Notes under the pieces: generated by a model
Databases searched by the model: none
What the model was told of the DNA's origin: nothing
The model's input: only the letters and a program-made list of their open reading frames with translations
Shown here: positions 47,438 through 57,219 of the stretch, one piece after another
Numbering within the stretch: the first letter of the stretch is position 1
Layout: the number at the start of each line of letters is the position of its first letter
DNA from: Pseudomonas sp. 10S4
GTDB taxonomy: Bacteria; Pseudomonadota; Gammaproteobacteria; Pseudomonadales; Pseudomonadaceae
Assembly: GCF_034344865.1 (NCBI RefSeq)
Contig: NZ_CP133774.1
Location: 7,192,001-7,256,000, forward strand
Length of the DNA: 64,000 nt
Direction: 5' to 3'
Program-made: the position numbers and the translations under genes

Positions 47438-48199
47438 TCAGAATGCAGTGACGCCACCATCCACGGCCAGCGAATGCCCGGTAGTGAAGGCCGCGCCGTC
47501 ACTGCACAGATACAGCACCGCGCTGGCGATTTCCTCGACCTTGCCGATGCGACCTACCGGGTGCATGGCATTGGCGAACTCACCCTTCTTCGGGTCAGCC
47601 TCATAGGCGCGACGGAACATGTCGGTGTCGATCACCGCCGGGCACACTGCGTTTACGCGGATCTTTTTCTTTGCATATTCAATGGCGGCCGATTTGGTCA
47701 GGCCGATCACCGCGTGCTTGGAGGCGGCGTAAATGCTCATCTTCGGCGCAGCACCCAGGCCGGCTACCGACGCAGTGTTGACGATCGCCCCGCCGCCCTG
47801 GGCCAGCAGCAACGGCAACTGATACTTCATGCACAACCAGACGCCTTTGACGTTGACGCCCATGATCGCGTCGAACTCATCGATCGTGCCGTCGGCCAGC
47901 TTGCCTTTTTCGATCTCGATACCGGCGTTGTTGAAGGCATAGTCGAGACGGCCGTAGGTATTCACCACTTCGTCCATCAGATGTTTTACCTCGCTTTCCA
48001 CGGTGACGTTGCAGCGCACGAAGGTCGCTTCGCCGCCCGCCGTGCGAATCAGCGCTACCGTGCCTTCGCCGCCCGCCGTGTCCAGATCGGCAACCACGAC
48101 CTTCAACCCTTCAGCCGCAAAGGCCTGGGCGGTGGCGCGGCCAATACCGTTGGCGGCACCGGTCACAACGGCTACCTGGCCGGAAAACGTCATGCTCAT
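47438..48199 (-). CDS. Short-chain dehydrogenase/reductase
   Basis: 253-residue classical SDR: cofactor motif TGAANGIGRA near residue 14, NNAG, catalytic Ser in NTASVAG and YxxxK in YAASK, and a C-terminal DGAAFTTGHSLAVDGG. An acidic residue after the second strand (VADLD) suggests NAD(H) preference. GAGGA lies upstream of the ATG. Substrate unknown. Divergent from a quinone-reductase-like gene across about 240 bases that contain an operator-like inverted repeat. Confidence 0.88.
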   Translation of the reverse strand: MSMTFSGQVAVVTGAANGIGRATAQAFAAEGLKVVVADLDTAGGEGTVALIRTAGGEATFVRCNVTVESEVKHLMDEVVNTYGRLDYAFNNAGIEIEKGKLADGTIDEFDAIMGVNVKGVWLCMKYQLPLLLAQGGGAIVNTASVAGLGAAPKMSIYAASKHAVIGLTKSAAIEYAKKKIRVNAVCPAVIDTDMFRRAYEADPKKGEFANAMHPVGRIGKVEEIASAVLYLCSDGAAFTTGHSLAVDGGVTAF

Positions 48200-48309
48200 T
48201 GTTATGTCCTCGAAGAGAAGAATGCGGCGCGATTGCGTGCTTGCAGTCTAGCCACAGGGGCCTGCCGCGCGGCAGCACTATCAGAAGGCCGGTTGAGCGC
48301 CCATGAATC

Positions 48310-48343
48310 GCAGTGATAGAAGCGACCGCCCGACTATCACTGC
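48310..48343. promoter_or_regulatory. Operator-like 10-bp inverted repeat between two divergent oxidoreductase genes
   Basis: GCAGTGATAG and CTATCACTGC are perfect 10-base arms separated by 14 bases. A third partial copy (CACTATCAG) lies near 48276. The rest of 48200-48436 shows no gene. The symmetry and site between divergent genes suggest binding of a dimeric regulator. Confidence 0.5.
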
Positions 48344-48436
48344 ACTGGATCGACCTGCATTCGCCGCATCAGCCAACCTTGCGGCATCAGCCATGAAGGT
48401 CTATCAACAAAGCTTCATTCATCTTGAGTGCCTGTC

Positions 48437-49441
48437 ATGACTACCCAGACCAATCGCCAGTTCCTGCTCGCCAAACGCCCGGTAGGCCCGGCGACCCGCG
48501 AAACCTTCACCTATCAAGAAGTACCGGTCGGCGAACCGGCCACGGGTCAGATCCTGGTCAAGAACGAATACCTGTCCCTGGACCCGGCCATGCGTGGCTG
48601 GATGAACGAGGGCAAGTCCTACATCCCGCCGGTCGGCCTGGGTGAAGTAATGCGCGCATTGGGTGTAGGCAAAGTGATTGCGTCGAACAGCCCGGGCTTT
48701 GCGGTGGGCGACTACGTTAACGGCGCCCTGGGCGTTCAGGATTACTTCCTCGGCGAGCCGCGAGGCTTCTACAAGGTTGATCCGAAACTGGCGCCACTGC
48801 CGCGCTACCTGTCGGCGTTGGGCATGACCGGCATGACCGCCTACTTCGCTCTGCTCAACGTCGGCGTACCGAAGGCCGGCGACACCGTAGTGCTGTCGGG
48901 CGCGGCAGGCGCGGTGGGGAGCATTGCCGGGCAGATCGCCAAGATCAAGGGCTGCCGCGTCATCGGCATTGCGGGCGGCGCCGACAAGTGCAAGTTCCTG
49001 ATTGATGAACTGGGTTTTGACGGGGTCATCGACTACAAGAACGAAGACGTGGTCGCCGGGCTCAAGCGCGAATGTCCGAAGGGCGTGGATGTGTATTTCG
49101 ATAACGTCGGCGGCGATATTCTCGATGCTGTACTGAGTCGCCTGGCAATGAAAGCGCGAGTGGTGATTTGCGGCGCCATCAGCCAATACAACAACAAGGA
49201 AGCGGTCAAGGGCCCGGCCAACTACCTGTCGCTGCTGGTCAATCGCGCACGGATGGAAGGTTTTGTAGTGATGGACTACGCCGCGCAATTCACCGCCGCC
49301 GGACACGAAATGGCCGGCTGGATGGCCAAGGGGCAGTTGCAGAGCCGGGAAGACATTGTGGAAGGACTGGAGACGTTCCCCGAGACGCTGATGAAGTTGT
49401 TCAGCGGGGAGAATTTCGGGAAGTTGGTTCTGAAGGTTTAA
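48437..49441 (+). CDS. NADP-dependent oxidoreductase (CurA/leukotriene B4 12-hydroxydehydrogenase type)
   Basis: 334-residue zinc-independent MDR-superfamily reductase, with the N-terminal catalytic fold (YLSLDPAMRGWMN), the nucleotide motif SGAAGAVGSIAGQIA, and FDNVGGDILD. Members reduce alpha,beta-unsaturated ketones and aldehydes with NADPH. The start at 48437 is preferred over an ATG three codons earlier by family fit. Confidence 0.88.
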   Translation: MTTQTNRQFLLAKRPVGPATRETFTYQEVPVGEPATGQILVKNEYLSLDPAMRGWMNEGKSYIPPVGLGEVMRALGVGKVIASNSPGFAVGDYVNGALGVQDYFLGEPRGFYKVDPKLAPLPRYLSALGMTGMTAYFALLNVGVPKAGDTVVLSGAAGAVGSIAGQIAKIKGCRVIGIAGGADKCKFLIDELGFDGVIDYKNEDVVAGLKRECPKGVDVYFDNVGGDILDAVLSRLAMKARVVICGAISQYNNKEAVKGPANYLSLLVNRARMEGFVVMDYAAQFTAAGHEMAGWMAKGQLQSREDIVEGLETFPETLMKLFSGENFGKLVLKV

Positions 49442-49470
49442 CCCGATATTTCAAAGCACCACAAAACCAA

Positions 49471-49560
49471 TGTGGGAGCGAGCTTGCTCGCGATAGCGGT
49501 GTGTCAGACAACATTGATGTCGACTGACATGCCCTCATCGCGAGCAAGCTCGCTCCCACA
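49471..49560. repeat. REPIN, TGTGGGAGCGAGC class
   Basis: 90-base element with perfect inverted TGTGGGAGCGAGCTTGCTCG ends; lies between the convergent oxidoreductase and pyrF genes where no T-run terminator is seen. Confidence 0.88.
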
Positions 49561-49580
49561 TTTTGATCTTCAGCGTTTGG

Positions 49581-50279
49581 TCAGGCGATTTCGGCTACAA
49601 CCGCCGCCAACGCCTTCGCCGGATCCGCCGCCTGGCTGATCGGACGGCCGATCACCAGATAGTCGGAACCAGCATCCAGCGCCTGACGTGGGGTCAGGAT
49701 GCGGCGTTGATCGTCCTGGGCGCTGCCCGCCGGACGAATCCCCGGGGTGACCAGTTGCAGCGACGGGTGGGCCGCCTTCAGGGCCTGGGCCTCCAGGGCC
49801 GAGCACACCAGACCGTCCATCCCGGCTTTTTCCGCCAACGCGGCCAGACGCAGCACCTGCTCCTGCGGCTCGATATCCAGGCCAATAGCCGCCAGATCCT
49901 CACGTTCCATGCTGGTCAGCACGGTCACGCCGATCAACAACGGCTTGGGGCCGGTACGCTGGTCGAGCACTTCACGGCAGGCTGCCATCATGCGCAAGCC
50001 GCCGGAGCAGTGCACGTTGACCATCCACACGCCCATTTCCGCCGCAGCCTTGACCGCCATCGCGGTGGTGTTCGGAATGTCGTGGAACTTGAGGTCAAGG
50101 AACACTTCGAAACCCTTGTCGCGCAAGGTGCCGACGATTTCCGAGGCGCAGCTGGTGAACAACTCTTTACCGACTTTGACCCGGCACAATTTAGGGTCCA
50201 ACTGGTCGGCCAGCTTCAGTGCGGCGTCACGGGTGGGGAAATCCAGGGCGACGATGATAGGAGTCTGGCAGACGGACAT
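49581..50279 (-). CDS. pyrF: Orotidine 5'-phosphate decarboxylase
   Basis: Last step of UMP synthesis. The 232 residues start [16 protein letters not shown] and contain the catalytic [10 protein letters not shown], a VTPGIRP phosphate loop and [12 protein letters not shown] longer reading to 50375 is not conserved. The gap 50280-50562 upstream shows no other gene; a TACAAT -10-like box lies about 50 bases before the start on the minus strand. Confidence 0.95.
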   Translation of the reverse strand: MSVCQTPIIVALDFPTRDAALKLADQLDPKLCRVKVGKELFTSCASEIVGTLRDKGFEVFLDLKFHDIPNTTAMAVKAAAEMGVWMVNVHCSGGLRMMAACREVLDQRTGPKPLLIGVTVLTSMEREDLAAIGLDIEPQEQVLRLAALAEKAGMDGLVCSALEAQALKAAHPSLQLVTPGIRPAGSAQDDQRRILTPRQALDAGSDYLVIGRPISQAADPAKALAAVVAEIA

Positions 50280-50562
50280 GTGCGGGCTCTCAGGCAGGAC
50301 GAAATCGGCGCGCATTGTAGCGGAACCAGCGCCGCTGCGGGACCCGATGATCGGTAATTCGTCGTCGCAGCTCAAGCAAGACTAGCCCTTTGGCCAATTG
50401 CTGTCTCAGCCGGATACACTCACGACACGCCCACAACATCCTTCATCGCTACCCTCGGGAGCCGCAACACGCCCTTACAGCACTTCCCGCCTTCGGGCAG
50501 GACGCCTATGCTGAAGCCACAACCTCGCAGCCCATCTTTGTGGTTGGCAGCCTACCTGGCAG

Positions 50563-51333
50563 ATGAACGCACGCATGCAAAACACCCCTGCACCTGTGAA
50601 CGACGATCAAAAAGCGCCCGGCGACGACAAACGCTGGAGCATTCGCGCCCTGATCGTCGACGATGACGTCCCGATCCGCGAATTGATGATCGACTATCTG
50701 GCCCGGTTCAATATCCACGCCAGCGGCGTCACCGATGGCGCAGCCATGCGTCTGGCGCTGCAAGCGGAACATTTTGACGTGGTGGTGCTCGACCTGATGC
50801 TTCCCGGCGAGGACGGCTTGTCTCTGTGCCGTTGGCTGCGTGCCGAATCGGACATCCCGATCCTGATGCTCACCGCGCGCTGCGAACCCACCGACCGGAT
50901 CATCGGCCTGGAACTGGGCGCCAACGACTACATGGCCAAGCCGTTCGAGCCACGGGAACTGGTGGCGCGGATTCAGACCATTCTGCGTCGGGTGCGCGAC
51001 GATCGTACCGAACAGCGTGCGAATATTCGATTCGACAACTGGCGCCTGAACAGCGTTTTGCGCCAGTTGATCGCCGCCGATGGCCTGGTGGTGCCACTGT
51101 CCAACGCCGAATTCCGCCTGCTCTGGGTGTTCATCGAACGTCCGCGCCGGGTGCTCAGTCGCGAACAATTGCTGGATGCTGCTCGTGGTCGTTCGATCGA
51201 AGCCTTTGATCGCAGCATCGACCTGCTGGTGTCGCGCCTGCGCCAGAAACTCGGGGATGACCCCAAGGCACCGCAGTTGATCAAGACCGTTCGCGGTGAG
51301 GGTTACCTGTTCGACGCGAGGGACATCGGCTGA
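50563..51333 (+). CDS. OmpR-family response regulator
   Basis: 256 residues: receiver domain about 28-140 with acidic pocket DDD at 33-35, phospho-acceptor Asp77 (VVVLDLMLPGEDG) and a Lys in MAKPFEP, then a C-terminal winged-helix DNA-binding domain (SIDLLVSRLRQKLGDDP). About 25 hydrophilic residues precede the receiver. The start may also be the ATG at 50575. Its stop overlaps the sensor kinase start (TGATG), giving a coupled pair. The signal is unknown. Confidence 0.92.
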   Translation: MNARMQNTPAPVNDDQKAPGDDKRWSIRALIVDDDVPIRELMIDYLARFNIHASGVTDGAAMRLALQAEHFDVVVLDLMLPGEDGLSLCRWLRAESDIPILMLTARCEPTDRIIGLELGANDYMAKPFEPRELVARIQTILRRVRDDRTEQRANIRFDNWRLNSVLRQLIAADGLVVPLSNAEFRLLWVFIERPRRVLSREQLLDAARGRSIEAFDRSIDLLVSRLRQKLGDDPKAPQLIKTVRGEGYLFDARDIG

Positions 51334-52381
51334 TGCGTGCGCGCTTCGATACGCTGTTCGGCCGCCTGTTTGGTGTGTTGCTGATCGCGATCATCCTGGC
51401 GCACCTGTTGGCATTTTTCTGGTTTCACCATTACGGCCCGCCTCCCCTCCGCCGCCACCTGGGTTCTCCGAGAACTTCGACGGGCAACAGCCGCCGATGG
51501 ACCCGCGCTTCCAGAAACGGCCACCACGGCCCTGGTTCGGCGGCCCGTTGGTGCCGCTGACCTTTCAGCTGATCTCACTGGTCATCGCGGCCTGGTACGG
51601 CGCCAAACTGCTGAGCCGGCCGATTCAACGCCTGAGCGATGCGGCCGAACGCTTGAGCGAGAACCTCGATAGCCCGCCACTGGACGAGTCCGGCCCCCGG
51701 GAAGCACGGCAAGCAGCCCACACCTTCAACAAGATGCAGCGACGCATCATCGAGCAAGTGCAGCAGCGCTCTCGGATGCTCGGTGCGGTGTCCCACGACC
51801 TGCGCACCCCGCTGTCGCGACTCAAGCTGCGACTGGAACAAATCGAAGACGACAAGCTACAAGGCCAGATGCGTCAGGATCTGGACGACATGATCGGCAT
51901 GCTTGACGCCACCCTCACCTACCTCCACGAACAGCGCACCAGCGAGGCCCGCCAGTGGATGGACGTGCAGGCACTGGTGGAATCCCTGAGCGAAAACGCC
52001 CAGGACCAGGGCGCCGATGTTCAGGCCAGTGGTCATTGCGCACCGCTGCAAGTCCAGCCCATGGCCCTGCGTTCGTGCATAAACAACCTGATGGACAACG
52101 CCCTGCGTTATGCCGGGCAAGCACTGATCACCCTCGAAGACAGCCGTGGGCAACTGGTGATCCGGGTAATCGACCACGGGCCAGGGATTGCAGAAGACAA
52201 ACGCGAAGCGGTGTTCGAGCCATTCTTTCGGCTGGAGGGTTCACGTAACCGCAACTCCGGTGGCGTCGGCCTGGGCATGACCATCGCCCGGGAGGCGGCG
52301 GAACGCCTGGGCGGGCAACTGAGCCTGGAAGAAACCCCCGGCGGCGGCCTCACTGCGGTCATTCGCCTGCCCCGCACCTAA
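51333..52381 (+). pseudogene. Sensor histidine kinase, frameshifted as read
   Basis: Partner of the response regulator. From ATG 51333: TM1 about residues 9-32 (FGVLLIAIILAHLLAFFWF), then HHYGPPP where the frame breaks. The fitting continuation (PPPPGFSENFDGQQPPMDP, TM2, HAMP, H-box SHDLRTPLSRLK, N-box NLMDNALRYAG, DHGPGI, GVGLGMTIA) is one frame over. One C missing from the run at 51447-51451 explains it; repaired length is about 349 residues. The periplasmic loop is only about 45 residues and rich in Pro, Phe and His, with no known sensor domain. As read, the kinase core has no start of its own. Confidence 0.85.
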
Positions 52382-52398
52382 GCCCAACACCTATCCAA

Positions 52399-52488
52399 TG
52401 TGGGAGCGGGCTTGCTCGCGAAAGCGGTGTATCAGTCAACATGGATATCGACTGACACACCCTCTTCGCGAGCAAGCCCGCCCCCACA
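52399..52488. repeat. REPIN, TGTGGGAGCGGGC class
   Basis: 90-base element with inverted TGTGGGAGCGGGCTTGCTCG-type ends, one arm with a mismatch (CCCCCACA). It lies between the kinase and EF-hand genes. Confidence 0.85.
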
Positions 52489-52613
52489 GGGTTTGCTTCA
52501 GCCTGACGACTGTGTACCAACCGGTACAAACGCCACATACCCACGACAACTTGCCCCTTGAGGCTGCATAAGCCGGTGCACTCACCGGTTTTCCATCCCA
52601 AGGAGTGAGCCCA

Positions 52614-53489
52614 ATGATCGGTAGCGTTAGCAGCAGCAACACGAGCTATACCAGCACGAGCACCAGCAGCACGTCGGCCAACGCCGCGCGCCGTGCACAG
52701 TTCCAGAAAGAGCTGTTCACCAAGCTCGACACTAATGGCGACGGTAAGGTCAGTCAGGACGAGCTGAAGACCGCCCAGGCAGAGAAACCCAACAGTCGCC
52801 TGTTGGCCGACCTGAGCAAGAATTTCACCAGCCTGGACAGCGACAGCAGCGGCAGCCTGAGCAGTGAAGAAATGGCCGCAATGGCGCCGCCGGCACCGCC
52901 CGCGCAGGATCAAGCGCCTAACACTGATCTGGCTGACGCGATCCTCGGCGCTCTGGATGCCAACGGCGACGGCAACCTCAGCAGTGCGGAACTTAGTAAC
53001 GGCCTGACCAATGCCGGCAGCAGCGCCGACAGCAGCGCAATTTTCTCGGCCCTGGACAAAAACCAGGACGGCACCGTCAGCAAGGACGAACTCGCCGCCG
53101 CCCTCAGCCCTCCGCCACCGCCACCGCCGCAGCAGGCATCCAGCGATCAGTTGTTCAGCCAGCTCGACACCAACAACGATGGAAGTATCAGCGCCACCGA
53201 ACTGAGCAGCGCGTTGCAGGCCAGCACCAGCAGCTCATCGACCGCTACGTCGAACGCCACCGACACAAGCGCCGCATTAATGAAGATTCTTGACCGCGAC
53301 AACAGCGGTGGCGTCAGCAACTATGAACTCAAAGCCGCCATGCAAGCTGGCCGCGAGAAAAACAGCGACAGCTCCACCGCTCAGTCGAACGTCAGTGCAG
53401 CCCTGGACAAAATGATCGCCAGCCTGAGCCAGCAGTATTCGCTCGACAACGTAGCGAGCGCGGGCAAGAACCTGAGCGTCGCGACCTAA
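52614..53489 (+). CDS. EF-hand calcium-binding protein with six loops
   Basis: 291 residues. After a Ser/Thr-rich N-terminus (1-24) come six canonical EF-hand loops at about 39-50 (DTNGDGKVSQDE), 75-86, 115-126, 148-159, 185-196 and 227-238, arranged in pairs and split by Pro-rich linkers (seven prolines at 166-172). No Sec signal or membrane segment is seen. Proteins of this form in Pseudomonas and Xanthomonas are often labelled XopAW-type, after a proposed type III effector; secretion here is unproven. AAGGAG precedes the ATG. It follows the two-component system after a REPIN, with no clear shared promoter. Confidence 0.85.
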   Translation: MIGSVSSSNTSYTSTSTSSTSANAARRAQFQKELFTKLDTNGDGKVSQDELKTAQAEKPNSRLLADLSKNFTSLDSDSSGSLSSEEMAAMAPPAPPAQDQAPNTDLADAILGALDANGDGNLSSAELSNGLTNAGSSADSSAIFSALDKNQDGTVSKDELAAALSPPPPPPPQQASSDQLFSQLDTNNDGSISATELSSALQASTSSSSTATSNATDTSAALMKILDRDNSGGVSNYELKAAMQAGREKNSDSSTAQSNVSAALDKMIASLSQQYSLDNVASAGKNLSVAT

Positions 53490-53497
53490 GCCAAAAG

Positions 53498-53619
53498 CTT
53501 CGCGGGCAAGTCGGATCGCCGCACCGCTCGCTCCTACAGGTTTTTGTTGTATCGCGATGAGGCGAACAACGCATGACCTGAAGGAGCGAGCGGTGCGGCG
53601 ATCCGACTTGCCCGCGAAG
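53498..53619. repeat. Long inverted repeat with 38-bp arms
   Basis: CTTCGCGGGCAAGTCGGATC and its downstream continuation form a 38-base arm (53498-53535) mirrored without visible mismatch at 53582-53619. The centre is about 46 bases. It resembles the paired-REP layout but with a different, longer arm. Confidence 0.8.
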
Positions 53620-53635
53620 AGGCCATCACAGACAC

Positions 53636-53677
53636 AGAAAAGCCCACTGACCTTCACAGGTTCAGTGGGCTTTTCAA
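53636..53677. terminator. Terminator between EF-hand gene and AI-2E-type permease
   Basis: AAAAGCCCACTGA / TCAGTGGGCTTTT hairpin between converging genes. Confidence 0.8.
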
Positions 53678-53711
53678 GATCAAAAGATCGCAGCCTTCGG
53701 CAGCTCCTGCA
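53678..53711. repeat. Single REP half, GATCGCAGCCTTCGG class
   Basis: One arm (AAGATCGCAGCCTTCGGCAG) of the class found paired at 8608 and 36013; the second arm is missing. Confidence 0.7.
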
Positions 53712-53719
53712 TAAGTAAA

Positions 53720-54772
53720 TCAGCGGCGATCTTCGACCCGCGCCTGGCTTTTGCTCCAATCGGTCAACAGGCTGTAAGCCACCGCCAACAACGTCGGGCC
53801 GATGAACAAACCGATAAACCCGAACGCGATCAACCCGCCAAACACACCCAACAGCACAATCACCAACGGCAAATTTCCGCCGCGACTGATCAGGTATGGC
53901 TTCAGCACGTTGTCCACGCCACTGATGATGAACGTCCCCCAAATCCCGAGGAACACCGCCAGCCCGTACTCGCCCTTCCACGCCAACCAAGCCGTGGCCG
54001 GGATCCAGATCAGTGGCGGCCCCATCGGAATCAGGCTCAACAGGAACGTCACGATCCCCAGCACCAACGCACCAGGAACCCCGGCGATCAAGAAGCCGAT
54101 CAATGCCAGAATCGCCTGGGCCGCCGCGGTGCCGATCACACCGTTGACCACCCGTTGCACCGTCCCGGCGACCAGTTCGATGTAGTACCCGGCGCGGTCA
54201 CCGATCAACCGCTCCAGCAACCCATGGACAAACGCCGCCAATCGCGGCCCGTCACGGTAGAAAAAGAACACGAAGACAATGCTCAACGTCAGTTCGAGAA
54301 TCCCGCCGCCGATCTGCGCACTGCGCGCCAGCAACCAGTTGCCGACCTGCCCCAGATAAGGTTTGACCGCCAGCATCATCGCCGCACCTTGCTCATCAAT
54401 GCTGTTCCAGACACCCACCAGGCGTTCACCGACCAAGGGAAGTGTACCCAGCCAGGCCGGCGCTTCCGGCAGGCCGTCGACCTGCACATCCTTGATAAAC
54501 ACCGTGGCATCGCGCACGTGATCCGCCAGGTTGAACCCCAGCCACACCAACGGCACCGCCACCAGCAACATCCAGCACAGGGTCAGCAACGCCGCCGCCA
54601 GGGATTCACGGCCATGGAGCCAACGGGTCAGTAAACGCATCAGCGGCCAACTGGCGAACGCCAATACCGCGCCCCAGAACAATGCCGACCAGAACGGCGC
54701 CATCACCCAGAAGCTCGCGCCAAACAGCACCAGGAGCAGAATCTGCACCAACAGCCGATCGTTATTGAGCAT
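53720..54772 (-). CDS. AI-2E family transporter (PerM/YdiK-like)
   Basis: 350-residue inner-membrane protein with about eight helices in the AI-2E exporter family pattern, including the C-terminal SGVDNVLKPYLISRG and GLFIGPTLLAVAYSL motifs. The family includes TqsA and sodium/proton antiporters; the substrate here is unknown. I start it at MLNNDRLLVQILLL (54772); the upstream extension to 54937 is Arg-rich and not family-like. Confidence 0.88.
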   Translation of the reverse strand: MLNNDRLLVQILLLVLFGASFWVMAPFWSALFWGAVLAFASWPLMRLLTRWLHGRESLAAALLTLCWMLLVAVPLVWLGFNLADHVRDATVFIKDVQVDGLPEAPAWLGTLPLVGERLVGVWNSIDEQGAAMMLAVKPYLGQVGNWLLARSAQIGGGILELTLSIVFVFFFYRDGPRLAAFVHGLLERLIGDRAGYYIELVAGTVQRVVNGVIGTAAAQAILALIGFLIAGVPGALVLGIVTFLLSLIPMGPPLIWIPATAWLAWKGEYGLAVFLGIWGTFIISGVDNVLKPYLISRGGNLPLVIVLLGVFGGLIAFGFIGLFIGPTLLAVAYSLLTDWSKSQARVEDRR

Positions 54773-54840
54773 GTAAGGTCTCGAAAAAGTCAGTTCGCAA
54801 AGAGTAGGCGAACGCGCGGGACGCGTTCGCCTGATGCAGC

Positions 54841-55659
54841 TTATCGCAACAATTCGATGTGCAGCCCAGCACCTTCGACGTTGCCGGCTTCCATCCGCGC
54901 CGCACGCACGCCCTGGGCGATCAGCGATTGGCGCCAAGCCTCGGCTTTAGGCCCGGAAACACTGACTCGCAGCGTAGTGTCCAGGTTCAAACCGCGAGAA
55001 ATCAAACGCAGCCAGGTGTCGTCGGGATCGGCACTCAGTTTCGGGAAATCGAGCTCACCGGTGCTTTTGAGCTGGCGAAGCAAGGTCGCGGACGTTGGCA
55101 ACAAATCCCCCAGCGGCGCGGCGGCTTCAAATTGCTCGACGTGCAGGTAGGCTTTGCGATTGCCGCGAGTGATGCTGTAGAGCGCCACCAGCGAATTGTC
55201 CTTGGGTGCCGCCAGCCGCAGCAACAAGTAAGACTGTTGATCGTCGGCGCCAAACAGCTTGGCGTTGCCGAAGACTTCATTGGCCCACAGGCTGCTTTCG
55301 CCGCAATCGCGGGCCTGGCACCAGAACAGCAGTTCGGCGCCCTGCTTTTGCAAGGCTTCGCGCGCAACGGTAAACGCTTCGGTGGCGGAATGTTCCGGCG
55401 GTAGCTCGTAGGTCACCGAGGTGGTTTGCCCGCGGGCGCTGACCTGGCCGTCGAAACGCAACTGGCCGCTGATCTTGCGGATCGAGCCCAGCGGATAAAT
55501 CCGCTCAAGATCCACCGGTGGGCGAAAGTCGACGATCTGCGCATCGGCCAGACGCGGCACAATGGGCAAGTCCTGACTGCCCGGCACATCGGCGGCAAAC
55601 AATAAAGGGCTGAAACAACACAACGCCAGCAGACTGAGTGATCGCATGGGCAGGCTCAT
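54841..55659 (-). CDS. DUF4892 domain secreted protein
   Basis: 272 residues with a Sec signal peptide ([16 protein letters not shown], cleavage likely after AA near residue 23). The N-terminal DUF4892 region begins [12 protein letters not shown]. Function unknown; Pseudomonas members are annotated only by domain. The ATG at 55659 overlaps the GST stop (ATGA), favouring it over the in-frame ATG four codons later. The CC pair in the signal is not a convincing lipobox. Confidence 0.83.
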   Translation of the reverse strand: MSLPMRSLSLLALCCFSPLLFAADVPGSQDLPIVPRLADAQIVDFRPPVDLERIYPLGSIRKISGQLRFDGQVSARGQTTSVTYELPPEHSATEAFTVAREALQKQGAELLFWCQARDCGESSLWANEVFGNAKLFGADDQQSYLLLRLAAPKDNSLVALYSITRGNRKAYLHVEQFEAAAPLGDLLPTSATLLRQLKSTGELDFPKLSADPDDTWLRLISRGLNLDTTLRVSVSGPKAEAWRQSLIAQGVRAARMEAGNVEGAGLHIELLR

Positions 55660-56314
55660 CGGATCAGCATGGCCTGGGCACCCTTGACGATACTGGCGTC
55701 ATCGACGTACTCCGGCACCAACAAACCACGCTGTACCGCCGGGCGTGCTTCCATGGCTGCCAGCCAACGCTGCAAGGCCGGCAAGCCTTCGACTTCGACC
55801 CCGGACCAGTCGTGACTACGCACCCACGGGAAGGTCGCGATGTCGGCAATGCTGTACTCGCCGGCCAGAAATTCCACAGTTTGCAAACGCGTGTCGATCA
55901 CTTCGTACAGGCGCCGGGTTTCATGCTGGTAGCGGTCGATGGCGCCCTGAAGTTTTTCCGGAAAATAACGGAAGAACACGTTGGCCTGGCCCTGCATCGG
56001 GCCGATGCCACCCATCTGGAACATCAGCCACTGCAACACCACCGAGCGCCCCTTGGGGTCCTTGGGCATGAGCTGGCCGCTCAGTTCAGCGAGGTAAATC
56101 AGGATAGCGCCGGATTCGAACACGGCGAAATCGCCGTTGGCGCGGTCGACAATCGCCGGAATCCGGCCATTGGGATTGATCTTGAGGAAGTCCGCGGACT
56201 TCTGTTCCTTTTGTCGAAACTCAAGGCGTGCACCGTATAGGGCAGGCCGAGTTCCTCGAGCACGATAGAGACCTTGTGGCCATTCGGGGTCGCAGCGGTG
56301 TAGAGATCTATCAT
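55656..56314 (-). pseudogene. Glutathione S-transferase family protein, frameshifted as read
   Basis: YfcG/Ure2p-like GST. The start at 56314 (GGGAG six bases upstream) encodes [20 protein letters not shown] and runs to ALSFDK. The continuation [20 protein letters not shown] to the stop at 55656 is in another frame. One A is missing from the minus-strand A run at about 56211-56214; repaired length is about 219 residues. The N-terminal TPNGHK motif and NPNGRIPAI with the cis-Pro are normal. A homopolymer error is likely. Confidence 0.85.
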
Positions 56315-56364
56315 GGTTGTCTCCCATTTCAACCCGCCCAGCCTCGACAGTTGCCCGGCGCAAG

Positions 56365-57219
56365 TCAAGGAACGGCGAAGAACCGATTGAAACAGTCTGC
56401 GACAAGGTCGGCGCCGGGTTCGTCATTCAGGTGCAAATGATGGCCGCCGGGCAGCTGTTCACGGCTAAAGGGTAGACGCTCCAGCAACTCGGGATGTTTG
56501 GCGAGCATGCCGTCAGCCGCGACCACCAGTTTCGCAGGACAACTGATGCGCTGGACGAAGGCCATCGCTTGTTCTTGTGTCAGACGCAGCGGCGATGGCA
56601 GCGTCAGGCGGTTGTCGGTGCGCCAGGTGTAACCACCCGGCACCGGCATCAGGCCCCGTTGCGCCAACAGTTCGGCGGCTTCGCGACTGACCGCCACCAG
56701 GCCTTTCATGCGCGCTTCGATGGCGCGGTCGAGGGTGCTGTAGACCGGTTTGCGTTTCTCCCGCAGATCCAGTTGCGCTTGTAGGGCCATGCCCATGCGT
56801 TCGGCGGCGTTTTCACCTTTATCTGTCGGAGGAATCACGCCATCGATCAAGGCCAGATGCGTGACACGCTCAGGCATCGACCCGGCAATAATCAATGAAG
56901 CAATCGCGCCCATGGAGTGCCCCATCAGCGCAAACCGCTTCAAACCCAGCTGTTCTGCGACTTGTAACACGTCGTGGGCGTAGTCCCACATCGCGTAGCC
57001 GGCGCCAATCGGACGATGCCCGGAATGACCGTGACCGGCCATGTCCAGCGCAATGATGCGCAAGCCTTTGAGCTTGGGCGCCAGCCGGGCAAAGCTGTTG
57101 GCGTTGTCGAGCCAGCCGTGCAAGGCAATCACCGGCAGACCGTCCTCGGGGCCGAACAGGTGCGCCGCCAGCTCGATGTGCGGCAGGCTCAGGCGGACTT
57201 CTTCGACAACGTGGCTCAT
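56365..57219 (-). CDS. Alpha/beta hydrolase
   Basis: 284 residues with an oxyanion-hole motif LHGWLDNAN, the nucleophile elbow GHSMGA, a catalytic acid region near AADGML and the late His in GGHHLHL. Resembles serine esterases and epoxide-hydrolase-like enzymes; the substrate is unknown. The start ATG overlaps the stop of the upstream hydrolase (ATGA), so two related hydrolases are made together. Confidence 0.88.
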   Translation of the reverse strand: MSHVVEEVRLSLPHIELAAHLFGPEDGLPVIALHGWLDNANSFARLAPKLKGLRIIALDMAGHGHSGHRPIGAGYAMWDYAHDVLQVAEQLGLKRFALMGHSMGAIASLIIAGSMPERVTHLALIDGVIPPTDKGENAAERMGMALQAQLDLREKRKPVYSTLDRAIEARMKGLVAVSREAAELLAQRGLMPVPGGYTWRTDNRLTLPSPLRLTQEQAMAFVQRISCPAKLVVAADGMLAKHPELLERLPFSREQLPGGHHLHLNDEPGADLVADCFNRFFAVP

